A DNA stretch of 64,000 nt from Pyxidicoccus xibeiensis (GCF_024198175.1 NZ_JAJVKV010000001.1:806001-870000); one strand, 5' to 3'. Positions 24,321 to 34,600 are shown, counted from the stretch's first letter. Program-made: numbers and translations. Notes: generated from the letters alone by a model not told the origin.

Positions 24321-25607
24321 TCAGCGGGCCGGGACATTATCGGGAACCGGGGACGCGAGCGCGGCCGGAGTCTGCCGCCGCTGGTGCCGCGCCAGGTACA
24401 GCGACACCGCGAGCCACAGCCCCGCCAGCGGCACCGCCGCCAGCGACAGGCCCGTCATGCTCAGGCCCAGCTTCGACAGCCCGGCCTGCAGCCACCCGCT
24501 CAGCGAGTCGCTGCCGCGGTACACCACCGTGTCGATGAAGCTCTTCGACTTGTAGCGCGCCTCGCGGTCCACCGTGGTGAAGAGCACCTCGCGCGAGGGC
24601 CGCTCCAGCGCATAGTGGCTGGCCCCTCGCACCGCCTTGAACGCGATGAGCACCGCCAGCAGCGGCGCCGCGGCCAGCCCCAGGAAGCCCAGCACCGTGA
24701 CGACGGGCGCCACCGCCAGCGCCGCGCCCAGCCCCAGCCTCGAGATGACGCGCCCGGTGACGAGCGCCTGCAGCCCCAGCGTCACCAGCTGCACGATGAA
24801 GTCGATGTCGCCGAACACCGCGGTGCGGGCGGCCTCGTCCTTGCCCACCTGCGCGACGAGCTGGACCTCCTGGTAGTAGAGGAACGTGGACGTCGCCGCG
24901 TAGAGGAAGACATTCAGCCCGAGCGCCAGCAGGAAGGGCGACGTCACCAGCAGCTTCAGCCCGTCCAGCACCCCGCCTCCCACGGGCCCCTCCGCCGTGG
25001 GCGGCTGGTGCTGCACGTCATGCGCCCAGCCGCTGAGCCGGCGCACGCACTGCGCGCTCACCTCCAGCATCACCGCGGAGAAGAGGATGAGATTCACCGG
25101 CCCCACGGGCACCGCGAGGCGGCCCACCAGGAACGGCCCCGCCAGCATCCCCACGGTGCCTCCCGCGGCGATGAAGCCGAAGAGGCGCTTGCTCTGGTTG
25201 CTGGCGAAGACGTCCGCCATGAAGCTCCAGAAGATGGAGACGACGAAGAGGTTGTAGACGCTCAGCCAGACGTAGAAGACGCGCGCCACCAGCTCGCGGG
25301 CCACCTCGAGCTTCAGCAGCACGAAGAAGGCCAGCAGGCTGACGAGGAAGAAGCGGTAGATGAAGGGGATGACGACGCGCCGCGGCCAGCGCGCCACCAC
25401 CGCGGAGTAGGCCGGCACCGCGACCAGCATCACCAGGAACGTGGCCGTCATCAGCCAGTTCAGCCCCTTGATGCTGCCCGCCGTCCCCATCTCGTTGCGG
25501 ATGGGCCGGAGGATGGCGTAGCCGCACATGAGCGTGAAGAAGTAGAGGAACGACCAGAGGACGGCCCCCACCTCCTCGTCCCGGACATCCACGAATCGCT
25601 TGAGCAT
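24321..25607 (-). CDS. MFS-type transporter related to NTP/NDP exchangers
   Basis: The 428-residue inner-membrane protein has about 11-12 hydrophobic helices. It opens with 'DEEVGAVLWSFLYFFTLMC' followed by 'YAILRPIRNEMG', the hallmark of the ADP/ATP-translocase-like branch of the major facilitator superfamily (TLC family relatives), and has 'NLFVVSIFWSFMADVFASNQ' and 'RLFGFIAAGGTVG' later. Members in free-living bacteria are not proven nucleotide exchangers, so the substrate is open. The start is the ATG at 25607 (MLKRFVDV) without a clear ribosome-binding site. The SDR lipoprotein gene follows after 48 bases, suggesting a two-gene unit. Confidence 0.82.
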   Translation of the reverse strand: MLKRFVDVRDEEVGAVLWSFLYFFTLMCGYAILRPIRNEMGTAGSIKGLNWLMTATFLVMLVAVPAYSAVVARWPRRVVIPFIYRFFLVSLLAFFVLLKLEVARELVARVFYVWLSVYNLFVVSIFWSFMADVFASNQSKRLFGFIAAGGTVGMLAGPFLVGRLAVPVGPVNLILFSAVMLEVSAQCVRRLSGWAHDVQHQPPTAEGPVGGGVLDGLKLLVTSPFLLALGLNVFLYAATSTFLYYQEVQLVAQVGKDEAARTAVFGDIDFIVQLVTLGLQALVTGRVISRLGLGAALAVAPVVTVLGFLGLAAAPLLAVLIAFKAVRGASHYALERPSREVLFTTVDREARYKSKSFIDTVVYRGSDSLSGWLQAGLSKLGLSMTGLSLAAVPLAGLWLAVSLYLARHQRRQTPAALASPVPDNVPAR

Positions 25608-25764
25608 GGTGAGAGTCGCGCGCGTGCAGGGCTGCTCGGTTGCCTGGAGCCTGGCCGGGCACGTGCCCGACCAACGGAGCTCCGAGCTGTGTATTCCCGG
25701 GTTCCTCGTCCGGGAGAACGTCCTTCCTCCAGAAGAACGTCCCCGCCGGCCGAGGTCGCGGGGC

Positions 25765-25787
25765 GCCGACCCGGCGTGTGGGTCGGC
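25765..25787 (-). terminator. Hairpin after the aminotransferase gene
   Basis: GCCGACCC (25765-25772) pairs with GGGTCGGC (25780-25787) around a seven-base loop, 51 bases past the aminotransferase stop. There is no T tract, so this may be a structural or rho-dependent end. Confidence 0.4.
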
Positions 25788-25837
25788 GTGCGGTGGACCG
25801 GGGACCTCGGCAACGACGGTCCTCCGTCCGGACCTCG

Positions 25838-27139
25838 CTACTTCGCGGCGGCGAGCGCCTCGCGCAGCGCGGCCTCCACGCGGGGCAGGGCCTCCTCGAT
25901 TTCCTTCACCGAGGTGGCGCCAACGGACAGGCGGAACCAGCCGGTGTCCTCGTCGAGGCCGAAGGCCTGGAAGGGCACCACCGCGAAGCTGGCCTTCTCC
26001 AGCAGCAGCTTGCGGATGTCCTCGTTGTTCTTCAGCCCGGCCTTGCCCACCAGGTCGAAGCGCACGGAGAGGTAGATGGCGCCCTGCGGAGCGATGTGCC
26101 GCACCGGCAGCCCCGCCTCGCGCATGCGCGAGAAGCCCTTGTGCAGCGCCTCCAGCCGCTCGTCCACGCGCTGGCGCATCACCTTGAGGAAGGACTCCGT
26201 CGCCTCGGTGTCGTCGAGGTAGCGGGCCACCGCCACCTGCTCGGCCTTGGGCGCCCACGCGCCCACGTGGCCCAGCACGTCGCGCATGCGGGCGATGATG
26301 GTCGGCGGCCCCACGCCCCAGCCCACGCGCACGCCCGTGGCGGCGAACGCCTTGGAGATGCCATCCACGAAGACGGTGTACGGCGCGACTTCCGGCACCA
26401 GCTCGATGGGCGTCACGTGCTTCACGCCGCCGAAGCTCAGCACCCAGTAGATCTGGTCGTACATGAGGATGAGCGGCTTCTGGCCGCGCTTCTCACGCTC
26501 GCGGTTCTCCGCCACGACGCGCTCGCAGATGGCGCCCAGCACGTCCGGGGCAATCATGGTGCCGGTGGGGTTGAGCGGGCTGCACAGGCACAGCAGGCGC
26601 GCGGAGCCCAGGTGCGGGGCGAGCTGCTCCACGGTGGGCATGAAGCCGCGCTCGGGGTCCGTCGTCACCACCACGCTCTTGGCGCCCATGATGTACGCGT
26701 AGTGGTTGTTGTTCCACGAGGGCACCGGGTAGACGACCGTCTCCCCCGCGTCCAGCACGCTGCGGTAGGTGCCGTAGATGATGGGCCGCGCGCCGCCGGC
26801 GATGACGATGCCCTCCAGCGGGTACCTCAGCCCGAGCGCGCGCTCGTAGAAGCGCTGGACCGACTGGCGCAGGTCGAGCACGCCGTCGGACGGCGGGTAG
26901 TTCGTCTCCCCGGCCTGGAGCGCGGTGGCGATGTTCTGCCGCAGCCCGTCGGGGATGGGGAACTCCTTCGGACTGAAGTCGCCCACCGTCAGGTTGCACA
27001 CCTTCTGGCCTTTGGCGACGAGCTCCCGGATTTGCGCGGCGATCTTCAGGATTTCGCTGCCGACGAGACCCCGCGCCATCGTGCCCACGGTGGCGTCGTC
27101 CCGTGAGGGGCGGGGAAGGGAGGTGAGGTCGATTGCCAT
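25838..27139 (-). CDS. Class I/II PLP-dependent aminotransferase
   Basis: The 433-residue cytoplasmic enzyme is of the aspartate aminotransferase fold type I. Visible landmarks are an N-terminal 'VCNLTVGDFSPKEFPIP', 'ETNYPPSDGVLDLRQSVQ', 'LCLCSPLNPTGTMI' (the NPTG motif), and the PLP-binding Lys in 'FVDGISKAFAATGVRVGW' (the S-K-x-F-A-x-T-G-x-R-x-G-W pattern). Near the end is 'FRLSVGATS', with the substrate-carboxylate Arg. The amino donor cannot be told from sequence. The start is the ATG at 27139 with GGAGAG 11 bases upstream. It faces the DUF1028 gene across a 408-base divergent region. Confidence 0.9.
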   Translation of the reverse strand: MAIDLTSLPRPSRDDATVGTMARGLVGSEILKIAAQIRELVAKGQKVCNLTVGDFSPKEFPIPDGLRQNIATALQAGETNYPPSDGVLDLRQSVQRFYERALGLRYPLEGIVIAGGARPIIYGTYRSVLDAGETVVYPVPSWNNNHYAYIMGAKSVVVTTDPERGFMPTVEQLAPHLGSARLLCLCSPLNPTGTMIAPDVLGAICERVVAENREREKRGQKPLILMYDQIYWVLSFGGVKHVTPIELVPEVAPYTVFVDGISKAFAATGVRVGWGVGPPTIIARMRDVLGHVGAWAPKAEQVAVARYLDDTEATESFLKVMRQRVDERLEALHKGFSRMREAGLPVRHIAPQGAIYLSVRFDLVGKAGLKNNEDIRKLLLEKASFAVVPFQAFGLDEDTGWFRLSVGATSVKEIEEALPRVEAALREALAAAK

Positions 27140-27547
27140 GGGGTGTTGCTCTCCGGTTCGTTCGCGGTGAAGGGGGGGCCCACGCGGACTGCGGCCGGGC
27201 GCGCACCATAACCGCGGCACGGCCCCTCGTGTCTCATGCATTTGCATCCCCTCTGGGGAGCGCCGCTGTTTCAATTTTCCGGAAGGTGACGCGCGCTGGC
27301 CTTGCATCCGGGCCGCCGGGCCCTCTGCTGGACCGGCGCGCTCCCGGTTCGTTCGGACATCAAGGGCTTCACATCGTATTCCCGGGTCCCCGATATGCGC
27401 GCTGGGTCGCTCCGTTTTCCATCGCGACGGCGCCGGGAAGGGGGTTCCCACCGGTCCTGGCGCGTCAACTCCACACTCCTTGAGGGGACTCGCCGGCCAC
27501 GTGGACTCCGCGCGCCAGGAGGGAGCCCCTCGTCCCGAGGTCTGACG
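27140..27547. other. Divergent intergenic region, 408 bases
   Basis: It lies between the aminotransferase (minus) and DUF1028 (plus) genes. It has an A/T-richer island (27230-27290) with TGCATTTGCATCCC and, 60 bases on, a second CTTGCATCC. Weak promoter-like pairs exist on both strands, but none is convincing. I see no gene in it. Confidence 0.4.
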
Positions 27548-28618
27548 ATGATGCCTCTCACGCGCGGATTGCTGGTCCTCTCGTCCGTGTTGCTGATGTC
27601 CTCCACCGCTTCCGCCCAGCTCACGGACAAGCCCTCCGGCAGGCCCTCCCGGAGCCTGCGCGCGCCAGGCGCATCCGCCATGGAGCGTCCCGTCAACCTG
27701 AAGCTCTTCGGCACGCGCGCCATCGTCGCGTGCGACCCGGTGGAGCAGTCCTGTGGCATGGCCGTCATCTCCTTCCCCAGCGGAGTCAGCGGGCTGGTGC
27801 CCTACGGGCGCTCGGACCTCGCGGTGGCCACCATGGCGCTGCCGTCGGTGGATGATGCCACCGCCGTCATCTCCCGCATCGACGCGGGCGAGGCGCCGCA
27901 GGCCGCCATCGACACCGTGCTCGCCTCGGACCCGCTGGCGCCCATCCGCCAGCTCGCCGCGGTGAAGCTGCACCCGGATGGCAGCGTGACGGTGGGCCAG
28001 CGCACCGGCGCGGAGAACAGCCCCGCCACCTGCTCCGTCAAGGGCGCCACCTATGTGGTGCAGGCCAACAACATGACCACCTCGGACATCTGCCGGGTGA
28101 TGGCGGAGGGCTTCGACAAGGCCCGGGGCAGCCTGCCGCAGCGGCTGTATGCGTCGCTCAAGGCCGGCGCTCGCGTGGGCGGAGACCGCAACGGTGAGCG
28201 CTCCGGCGTCATCCGTGTCTGGAACAGCACCAACGAGACGGCCTTCTTCACCCACGTGCTCGCCGACGCCGTCGTCCACGGCAGCTCGACGGCGCTCCGG
28301 GATCTGGAGGTCGAGCTGAACCGCTACCAGGGCACCCTCGGCGTGCCGTACCCGTCCGACCTGGTCGTGCTGGACCGGGACACCGTGCGACTCGTGAAGC
28401 GCGTGCTGCGCAAGCTGGACTACTACGACGGCCCCATGGATGGCACCTGGCCCGCGAGCGCCGAGCAGGCCCTTGCGGACTTCAACTGGAACAACATCTT
28501 CTTCGACAAGCCCACCGTCGTGGTGGACGGGGTGCGGAAGATTGACGGCGTGCTCGTGAAGTTCATGCGCGACGCGGACCTCGACGCGCTCCTCCGGGCG
28601 GGGCATTTCGACGAGTGA
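27548..28618 (+). CDS. Secreted DUF1028 (Ntn-hydrolase-like) protein with peptidoglycan-binding-like tail
   Basis: The 356-residue protein has a signal peptide (MMPLTRGLLVLSSVLLMSS, cleavage after STASA). A DUF1028 domain follows (about 55-280). Its opening ('TRAIVACDPVEQSCGMAVIS', then 'GLVPYGRSDLAVATMALPS') matches the family's I-V-A-x-D-P...G-x-A-V-x-S pattern. The last 75 residues ('LVKRVLRKLDYYDGPMDGTW', 'AEQALADFNWNNIF') resemble a peptidoglycan-binding-type three-helix module, often fused to DUF1028. The domain has an Ntn-hydrolase fold in known members. Most relatives are cytoplasmic, so export is notable. The start is the ATG at 27548, with GAGG seven bases upstream. Confidence 0.78.
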   Translation: MMPLTRGLLVLSSVLLMSSTASAQLTDKPSGRPSRSLRAPGASAMERPVNLKLFGTRAIVACDPVEQSCGMAVISFPSGVSGLVPYGRSDLAVATMALPSVDDATAVISRIDAGEAPQAAIDTVLASDPLAPIRQLAAVKLHPDGSVTVGQRTGAENSPATCSVKGATYVVQANNMTTSDICRVMAEGFDKARGSLPQRLYASLKAGARVGGDRNGERSGVIRVWNSTNETAFFTHVLADAVVHGSSTALRDLEVELNRYQGTLGVPYPSDLVVLDRDTVRLVKRVLRKLDYYDGPMDGTWPASAEQALADFNWNNIFFDKPTVVVDGVRKIDGVLVKFMRDADLDALLRAGHFDE

Positions 28619-28629
28619 GCAGGCCTGCG

Positions 28630-28663
28630 GGGCCCTCCGTTCCGTGACGTGGACGGAGGGCCC
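28630..28663 (+). terminator. Terminator after the DUF1028 gene
   Basis: A perfect 11-bp stem (28630-28640 with 28653-28663) and a 12-base loop start 12 bases past the stop codon. The T-poor tail makes its strength uncertain. Confidence 0.55.
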
Positions 28664-28758
28664 GCCGTCCTTCCACACGGTGGTGCTGGCACCGGAAGCC
28701 CACTCGTGAGAGAGGAGGGCCGCCGGCCCTGACCGAGCGGGCCGCCAGGAGAGAGACG

Positions 28759-29607
28759 ATGAAGCGCAAGCTGACGTCGCTGTGGCTCGCCGGGTGTGTC
28801 GCGGTCGCCGGGTGCTCGAAGAAGGAGGAGCCGGCGGTGCCCGAGGACTCGCCCGCCCAGCCCTCGCGTCCACCCCAGGGCACCATCCCCCGCGAGGGCG
28901 AGGCCGCCGCCAACCCGCCCGTGCATGTCGTGGTTCCCGCCGACGGCGGCACGGCGACGGGACAGGCGCAGCCCGCGCCTGGCGATGCGAATGGGAGCGG
29001 CACGGCGCAGGCCGGAACAATCGGGTCGAATGGGAGCGGGACGGCCCAGGCTGGGGGGGCCGGGAGCGGCACGGCGCAGGCCGGGACGACCGGGAACGGG
29101 ACCTCCGAGGAGACGCCTCCGGCTCCGCCTCCCGCGACGGCGGCCGACCTTCCTCCCGAGAACCCGAAGCACCGCGAGTGGACGGCGGGCAACATCGAGC
29201 TGAAGCGCCGCCCTTCCCTGCCGGTGACGCTGCGCTCGGTGCGCGCGGGCCAGCACGCGGACTACGACCGCGTGGTGTTCGAGTTCGACGGCGAACAGCT
29301 GCCCGGCTATCAGCTCGAGTACGTGGACAAGCCCATTGTCCAGTGTGGCTCGGGTGACGAGACGCCCGTCGCCGGCCAGGGCTGGCTGCAGGTGCGGCTC
29401 ACGCCCGCGCGCGGGCATGACGACAAGGGGCAGGCCACGGTGGCCCAGCGGGAGATGAAGCCGAAGCTGCCCGTCATCCAGGAACTGGAGCGCATCTGCG
29501 ACTTCGAGGCCGAGGTGACGTGGGTGCTCGGCAACAAGAGCCCCAACAAGTACCGCGTCATGGAGCTGAAGGGGCCCACGCGCCTCGTGGTGGACGTGCA
29601 GCACTGA
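28759..29607 (+). CDS. Lipoprotein with AMIN-like domain and Gly-Ser-Thr-Ala repeats
   Basis: The 282-residue protein has a lipoprotein signal (lipobox VAGC near residue 19). A 120-residue low-complexity spacer includes four imperfect copies of G-[SN]-G-T-x-x-A-G (28989-29099). The C-terminal beta-domain (about 150-282; 'TLRSVRAGQHADYDRVVFEF', 'TRLVVDVQH') matches the AMIN-like domain seen in actinobacterial and myxobacterial lipoproteins. AMIN domains bind cell-wall or septal structures in other proteins; here that role is an inference. The start is the ATG at 28759 with AGGAGAGAG upstream. It ends 12 bases from the convergent malQ stop. Confidence 0.78.
   Translation: MKRKLTSLWLAGCVAVAGCSKKEEPAVPEDSPAQPSRPPQGTIPREGEAAANPPVHVVVPADGGTATGQAQPAPGDANGSGTAQAGTIGSNGSGTAQAGGAGSGTAQAGTTGNGTSEETPPAPPPATAADLPPENPKHREWTAGNIELKRRPSLPVTLRSVRAGQHADYDRVVFEFDGEQLPGYQLEYVDKPIVQCGSGDETPVAGQGWLQVRLTPARGHDDKGQATVAQREMKPKLPVIQELERICDFEAEVTWVLGNKSPNKYRVMELKGPTRLVVDVQH
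28989..29099 (+). repeat. Imperfect tandem repeats in the lipoprotein spacer
   Basis: About four copies of a GGGAGCGGCACGGCGCAGG-like unit with variable spacers encode the GSGTAQAG-type linker of the lipoprotein at 28759-29607. The first and third copies are nearly identical over about 20 bases. Confidence 0.6.
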
Positions 29608-29619
29608 GGCGGCTGCCCA

Positions 29620-31584
29620 TCACCTGCTCCGGAGCTCGCTCGCCAGTCTGTCCAGACCGGCGAGCAGCTCGTGGTGCCGCGCTCGAGCCGCCGCGCCTCC
29701 CGCCCGCAGCGCCATGGCCAGCACGGCGGGCAGGTTCAGCGCCGCCTCACCGCGCAACCGCTCGTGGTACTGGCACGCCCAGTCCTCCGGCACGCGCAGG
29801 GACCAGTTGCGTGCGTCCACCGTGCCGGGCGTGTTGTACGTCTCCGTCATCCCCAGCAGGTCCGTGAAGAACAGCATGACGTTCCGCGCCCGGCTGGCGA
29901 AGAGGTCCGCCACCTTCGCCTGTGCCACCAGCCCCGGGTGCGCCGCGAGCCTCCTCGCGAAGTCCTCCCGCTCCGTCTCCTCCGGACACAGGCGCCACGC
30001 GAGGTAGTCCGCCTGCGCGCGCAGCGTGCCGCGCCACTGCCAGTCCCCGACCAGCCGCCACAGGGACTTCGTGTCGTGGTTGCCCACCATCACCCAGTCC
30101 TCGGGCGCCACGTTCTCACTGCGGTACACGTCCGCCGGGTTGCCCAGGTCCGCCTTCTGCGTCACGCGGAAGCGCCCCAGCCCGTACTGCGCCAGCACCC
30201 GCTCCAGCGGATGCGGCAGCGTGCTGAGCACCTCGCCCAGCAGGTCTCCCAAGTCGCGCCCGTTGCGCCGCGCCGCGCCCACGATGGAGTCGAAGAGGAC
30301 GCTGTAGCGCCGCACCTGCTCGGGCGTCAGCGACTTCACCCACCGGTCCGCGTACCGGGGCACCTCGCGGTCCAACTGCTCCGGATGCACCAGGGCGTAG
30401 CGCGCCAGCGCCGGGTGGTCCGGCAGGTCCGGCGAGTCGAACAGCCGCGCGCCGTGCTGCACCGCCCACAGCGCGTCCGGCACATCCGCGCGGTACACCC
30501 ACGGGCACACCAGGCCGTGCGGGTGGTCCAGCCGCAGCCCGTCGTACTCGCCGAGGTTCTTGTCCATCCGCGCATTCATGAAGCGCAGCACCGGCCCCGC
30601 CCGATGCCCCGCCGCCACGCCCGAGGCGTCCTCGACGAAGAACTGCTCCGGGTCCAGCACCGGGTAGTTCCACGGCTGGCCATCCGGGTTGGTGCGGCTG
30701 GGCGGCGCGCCCATGAGGTACGTGCGCAGGAAGAGTCCCTGCCACGCCCACGTGTCGCGCGGCGAGAAACCAATCTGCAGGTCGCCGTACAGCTTCAGCC
30801 GCCACTTCACCGTGCGCTCGCGCAGCCCGTGGTGCTGCTGGTGCACCAGGAACTGGAAGAAGGCGTAGCGCTCCAGCGCGTCCGCGTACCGCGTTTCCAG
30901 CTCCACGAGGCGCGCGGCGGCCGCGGCCTCCTCTTCCCGCCGGGGGCTGAACAGCCGCCCATCCAGCGAGTCCGCCCACCGCCGCCAGTCACCCTCGTGC
31001 TTCTCCTCGCACAGCACGTCGAAGAGGGCATCGCGCAGCAGCCAGGCCTGGTGCTGCTGCCGGAAGGTGGTGAAGCGCGCGGCCAGCTCGCGCAGCACGG
31101 GCGAAGCCTCCGGTGCCTCGCGCTGGCGGCGGAAGGACGCCCACGCCTCGTGCAGCACGGCGAGCTGCGTGCGGAAGGCGTGACGGTAGCGCGCACCGGG
31201 GTCCAGTCCCGTGGGACGACTGGCGGCGAGCCCGGCCGTGCGGCCGCGAGGCAGCAGCGCGCCCCAGGGCTCGGGCTCTTCCAGTTGTGCCAGGGCCACA
31301 TCGAGGACGTTGCGCGAGAAGAGCGTGCCGTCATACGGCGACGCGTTGAACTCCGTCGTCTGGCCCTGTGGCCCCAGCTGGATGCCGTTGAAGCCCAGCT
31401 CCCGCGCGAAGTCGAGGAAGCGCGCGGCGCCCTGCGAGTACGGCGTGCCCCACCCGAGGTCCTCCTCCGGCAGGCTGGGGAAGCTCGGGTCGTGGATGCT
31501 CAACACCAGGTTGCGGATGTCGAGCGCGGCCAGGGCCTCGGTGACGAGTCGGTGGTGGTCTTCGGGCAGCGGAGCACGGGCCAT
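29620..31584 (-). CDS. malQ: 4-alpha-glucanotransferase (GH77, amylomaltase)
   Basis: The 654-residue cytoplasmic enzyme transfers 4-alpha-glucan segments between maltodextrins. GH77 landmarks are 'ELGFNGIQLGPQGQTTEFNA' near the start, the nucleophile segment 'EYDGLRLDHPHGL', 'DWVMVGNHDTKS' (the NHD motif) and the C-terminal 'ETYNTPGTVDARNWSLRVP'. It is longer than the 500-residue classical amylomaltase because of a helical insertion (about 115-260), as in some delta-proteobacterial members. It would supply or trim maltodextrins for the TreZ-type route encoded at 3.8-5.7 kb. The start is the ATG at 31584 with no strong ribosome-binding site. It follows the RND pump gene on the same strand after 87 bases. 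Confidence 0.88.
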   Translation of the reverse strand: MARAPLPEDHHRLVTEALAALDIRNLVLSIHDPSFPSLPEEDLGWGTPYSQGAARFLDFARELGFNGIQLGPQGQTTEFNASPYDGTLFSRNVLDVALAQLEEPEPWGALLPRGRTAGLAASRPTGLDPGARYRHAFRTQLAVLHEAWASFRRQREAPEASPVLRELAARFTTFRQQHQAWLLRDALFDVLCEEKHEGDWRRWADSLDGRLFSPRREEEAAAAARLVELETRYADALERYAFFQFLVHQQHHGLRERTVKWRLKLYGDLQIGFSPRDTWAWQGLFLRTYLMGAPPSRTNPDGQPWNYPVLDPEQFFVEDASGVAAGHRAGPVLRFMNARMDKNLGEYDGLRLDHPHGLVCPWVYRADVPDALWAVQHGARLFDSPDLPDHPALARYALVHPEQLDREVPRYADRWVKSLTPEQVRRYSVLFDSIVGAARRNGRDLGDLLGEVLSTLPHPLERVLAQYGLGRFRVTQKADLGNPADVYRSENVAPEDWVMVGNHDTKSLWRLVGDWQWRGTLRAQADYLAWRLCPEETEREDFARRLAAHPGLVAQAKVADLFASRARNVMLFFTDLLGMTETYNTPGTVDARNWSLRVPEDWACQYHERLRGEAALNLPAVLAMALRAGGAAARARHHELLAGLDRLASELRSR

Positions 31585-31671
31585 ATCGGACGGCGCCGAC
31601 CCTACGGGCCCTTGCGCCAGACGCCAACCGTCCTGGTGGGCCGACGTTCACCATCGGTCCCAAACGGCGTC

Positions 31672-34600
31672 TCAGTCCCGAGGCGCCTGGGGCACGGGGC
31701 GGGGCTCACCGCCACCGCCACCGCCACCGCCACCGCCACCGCCGTGGTGGCCCTGCTCGGGCGGACGCATGTGGAAGAGCTTGCGCAGCTTGCGGCTCAT
31801 CCATGTCCGCCCGTCCATGAGGATTTCGTACACCGTCGGAATCACGAGCAGCGTCAGCAGCGTGGACGTAATCGTGCCGCCAATCACCGCGCGGCCCAGC
31901 GGCGCCCGGAAGTCACCGCCCTCACCCGCGCCAATCGCCACCGGAATCATGCCGGCCACCAGCGCGAGCGTCGTCATGATGATGGGCCGCAGGCGGATGC
32001 GTCCCGCCTCGATGAGTGCCTCGCGCAGCGGCATGCCCTTCTCGTGAGACCACTTCGCGAAGTCGATGAGGAGGATGGCGTTCTTCGCGACGATGCCCAT
32101 CAGCAGGATGACGCCGATGAGGCTCATGATGTTGAGCGTGTCGCCGGTGATGAGCAGCGCCAGCACCACGCCGATGAGCGACAGCGGCAGCGAGAGGAGG
32201 ATGGCCAGCGGGTCCAGGAACGAGCCGAACTGGATGACCAGGATGAGGTACATCAGCAGCACCGCCACCCCCAGGGCGATGAACACGCGGGTGAAGACCT
32301 CCGCCTGGTCCGCGGACTCGCCGCCCGTCGTCAGCGTGTAGCCCGCCGGCAGCGGCACCTTGGACACCCGCTCCTGGATGTCCGTCATCACCTCCGTCAG
32401 CGAGCGCCCCTGCGTGTTCGCCTGGATGTTGATGACGCGCTCGCGGTCCAGGTGCGTAATCTGCGCCGGACCCAGCGTCCGCCGGATTTCCGCCACCTGT
32501 CCCAGCGGCACCAGCTGCGGCGGACCGCCCTGCACGCCGGCCACGGAGATGGGCAGTCGCGCCAGGTCGCTCGGGTTGTCGCGAGACTCCGGCGCCAGCC
32601 GAATCATCACGTCCCGCGTCTCACCGATGGGGTCCACCCAGTCACCCACGTCCAGGCCCGCGAAGGCCGGCCGCAGCACCTGGGCCACCTGCCCCACCGT
32701 CACCCCGAGCTGCCCCGCCAGCCCGCGGTTCAGCTCGACCTCCAGCTCCGGCTTCTGCCCGCGCGTGGACAGCCCCACGTCCACCGCGCCCGGCACCGCC
32801 TCCATCTCCTTGCGCACCTGCTCCGCCAGCTGGGTGAGCGTCTTCTGGTCCGGCCCGCGCAGCTCCAGCTGTATTTGCTTGAAGGCCCCGCCGAAGCCGG
32901 AGGTGAACACGGACACCTTCGCGCCGCCCAGCGTGAGCAGCTCGTCGCGGAAGACCTTGCCGAGCGCGTCCTGACTCAGCTCACGCTCCGCCTTCGGCTT
33001 GAGCCGCACGTACACCAGCGCCTGGTCCACGCCCGGCGCGCTGAGCGGCAGCGGGACACCGATGGTGGAGTACGTGTACGCCACCTCCGGGTGAGCCTTG
33101 GCCAGCTTCACCACCTCTTCCACCTTGCGCCGCGTGTACTCCAGGCTGGAGCCCGGCGGCGTCTCCACCAGCACCTCCACCTCGCCGCGGTCGCTCACCG
33201 GCACGAAGCCCGCGCCGCCCACCGTGGCCTGCAGCCCCAGCGCCCCCACCAGGGAGAAGACCGCCACCAGCACCATGGCCAGGCGGTGGTCCAGCGCCCA
33301 GGCGATGACACGCTTGTAGCGCTCCGCCTGCCGGTCGAACCAGTCGTTGAAGCGCGACAGCACGCGCGAGATGAAGCCCTTGCGCGCGCCCTTCTCCACC
33401 TGCGGGTCCGCCCAGTACGCGCTGAGCATCGGGTCCAGCGAGAAGGAGACGAACAGCGACACCAGCACCGCGCAGGCAATCGTCAGGGCGAAGGGCTTGA
33501 ACCACTGGCCGGCGACGCCGTACATGAAGGCCACCGGCACGAACACCGCGACGATGGAGAAGGTGGTCGCCGACACCGCGAGCCCGATTTCCGCCGTGCC
33601 CTCGCGCGACGCCGTGTAGTGGTCCTTCCCCATCTCGATATGGCGGACGATGTTCTCGCGCACCACGATGGCGTCGTCGATGAGGATGCCGATGGCCAGC
33701 GTCAGCCCCAGAAGCGACATGGTGTTGAGCGTGAAGCCGAACGCCCAGACGCTGATGAAGGCGGCCAGCACGCTCACCGGCAGCGCCAGGCCGGTGATGA
33801 CGGTGGAGCGCCACGAGTTGAGGAAGATGAACACCACCAGCACCGTGAGCAGCGCGCCCTCCAGCAGCGCCGACTGCACGTTGTGCACCGAGTCCTCCAC
33901 GCGGACGCCAGCGTCGCGGACGATTTCGAGCTTCGCGCCCGGAGGAAGCCGCTGCTGCAGGGCCGCCACCCGCTCGCGGACCGCGTCCGCGACCTCGGTG
34001 GTGCTGTAGCCCTTCGTCTTCAGCACGTCGATGCCCACCGCTTCCGCGCCGTCGAAGAGCGCCAGCGTGCGGGGCTCCTCCGAGCCCACGAAGACGTCCG
34101 CCACCTGCCCCAGCCGGATGGCCTGCCCGTTGCGCGTGGCCACCACCATGTTCTGGAAGTCCTCGGGCTTCTCCAGCCGGCCCTTGAGGCGGATGGACTC
34201 CTCCGACAGCTGCGAGTTGAGGCGCCCCACCGGCGCCGCCAGGTTCTGCGCCTGCAGCGCGCCCACCACCTCCGCCATGGACAGGCCCGCCGCCTGGAGC
34301 GCCTGCGGCTTTATCCGCACCGTCATCTCGCGCTCGACCTCGCCCACCACGTCCGCCTGCGCGACGCCCGGCACCGAGCGCAGCTCGCCCACCACCAGCG
34401 GGTCCGCCACCCGCGACAGCGCGGCCACGTCCATCTGCTCCGACGTGAGCGTCAGCGAGACGATGGGCTGGTCCGCCGGGTCGAAGCGCGTGAGGATGGG
34501 CTCCTCCATCTCCTGCGGCAGGTCCGCCCGCTTGCTGGAGATGGCATCCCGGATGTCCTGTGACGCCTCCTGGATGTCCTTCTCGAACTCGAAGAACACC

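Noticed and set aside
27290..27312. TTGCA-type motif as a sigma-54 -12 element upstream of the DUF1028 gene
   Set aside because: The GG of the -24 element is not at the required distance.
29671..34563. 1630-codon open frame on the plus strand
   Set aside because: It is antisense to malQ and the RND pump gene. The translation is rich in His, Arg, Val and Gln, with no domain, and is the typical mirror of high-G+C coding DNA.
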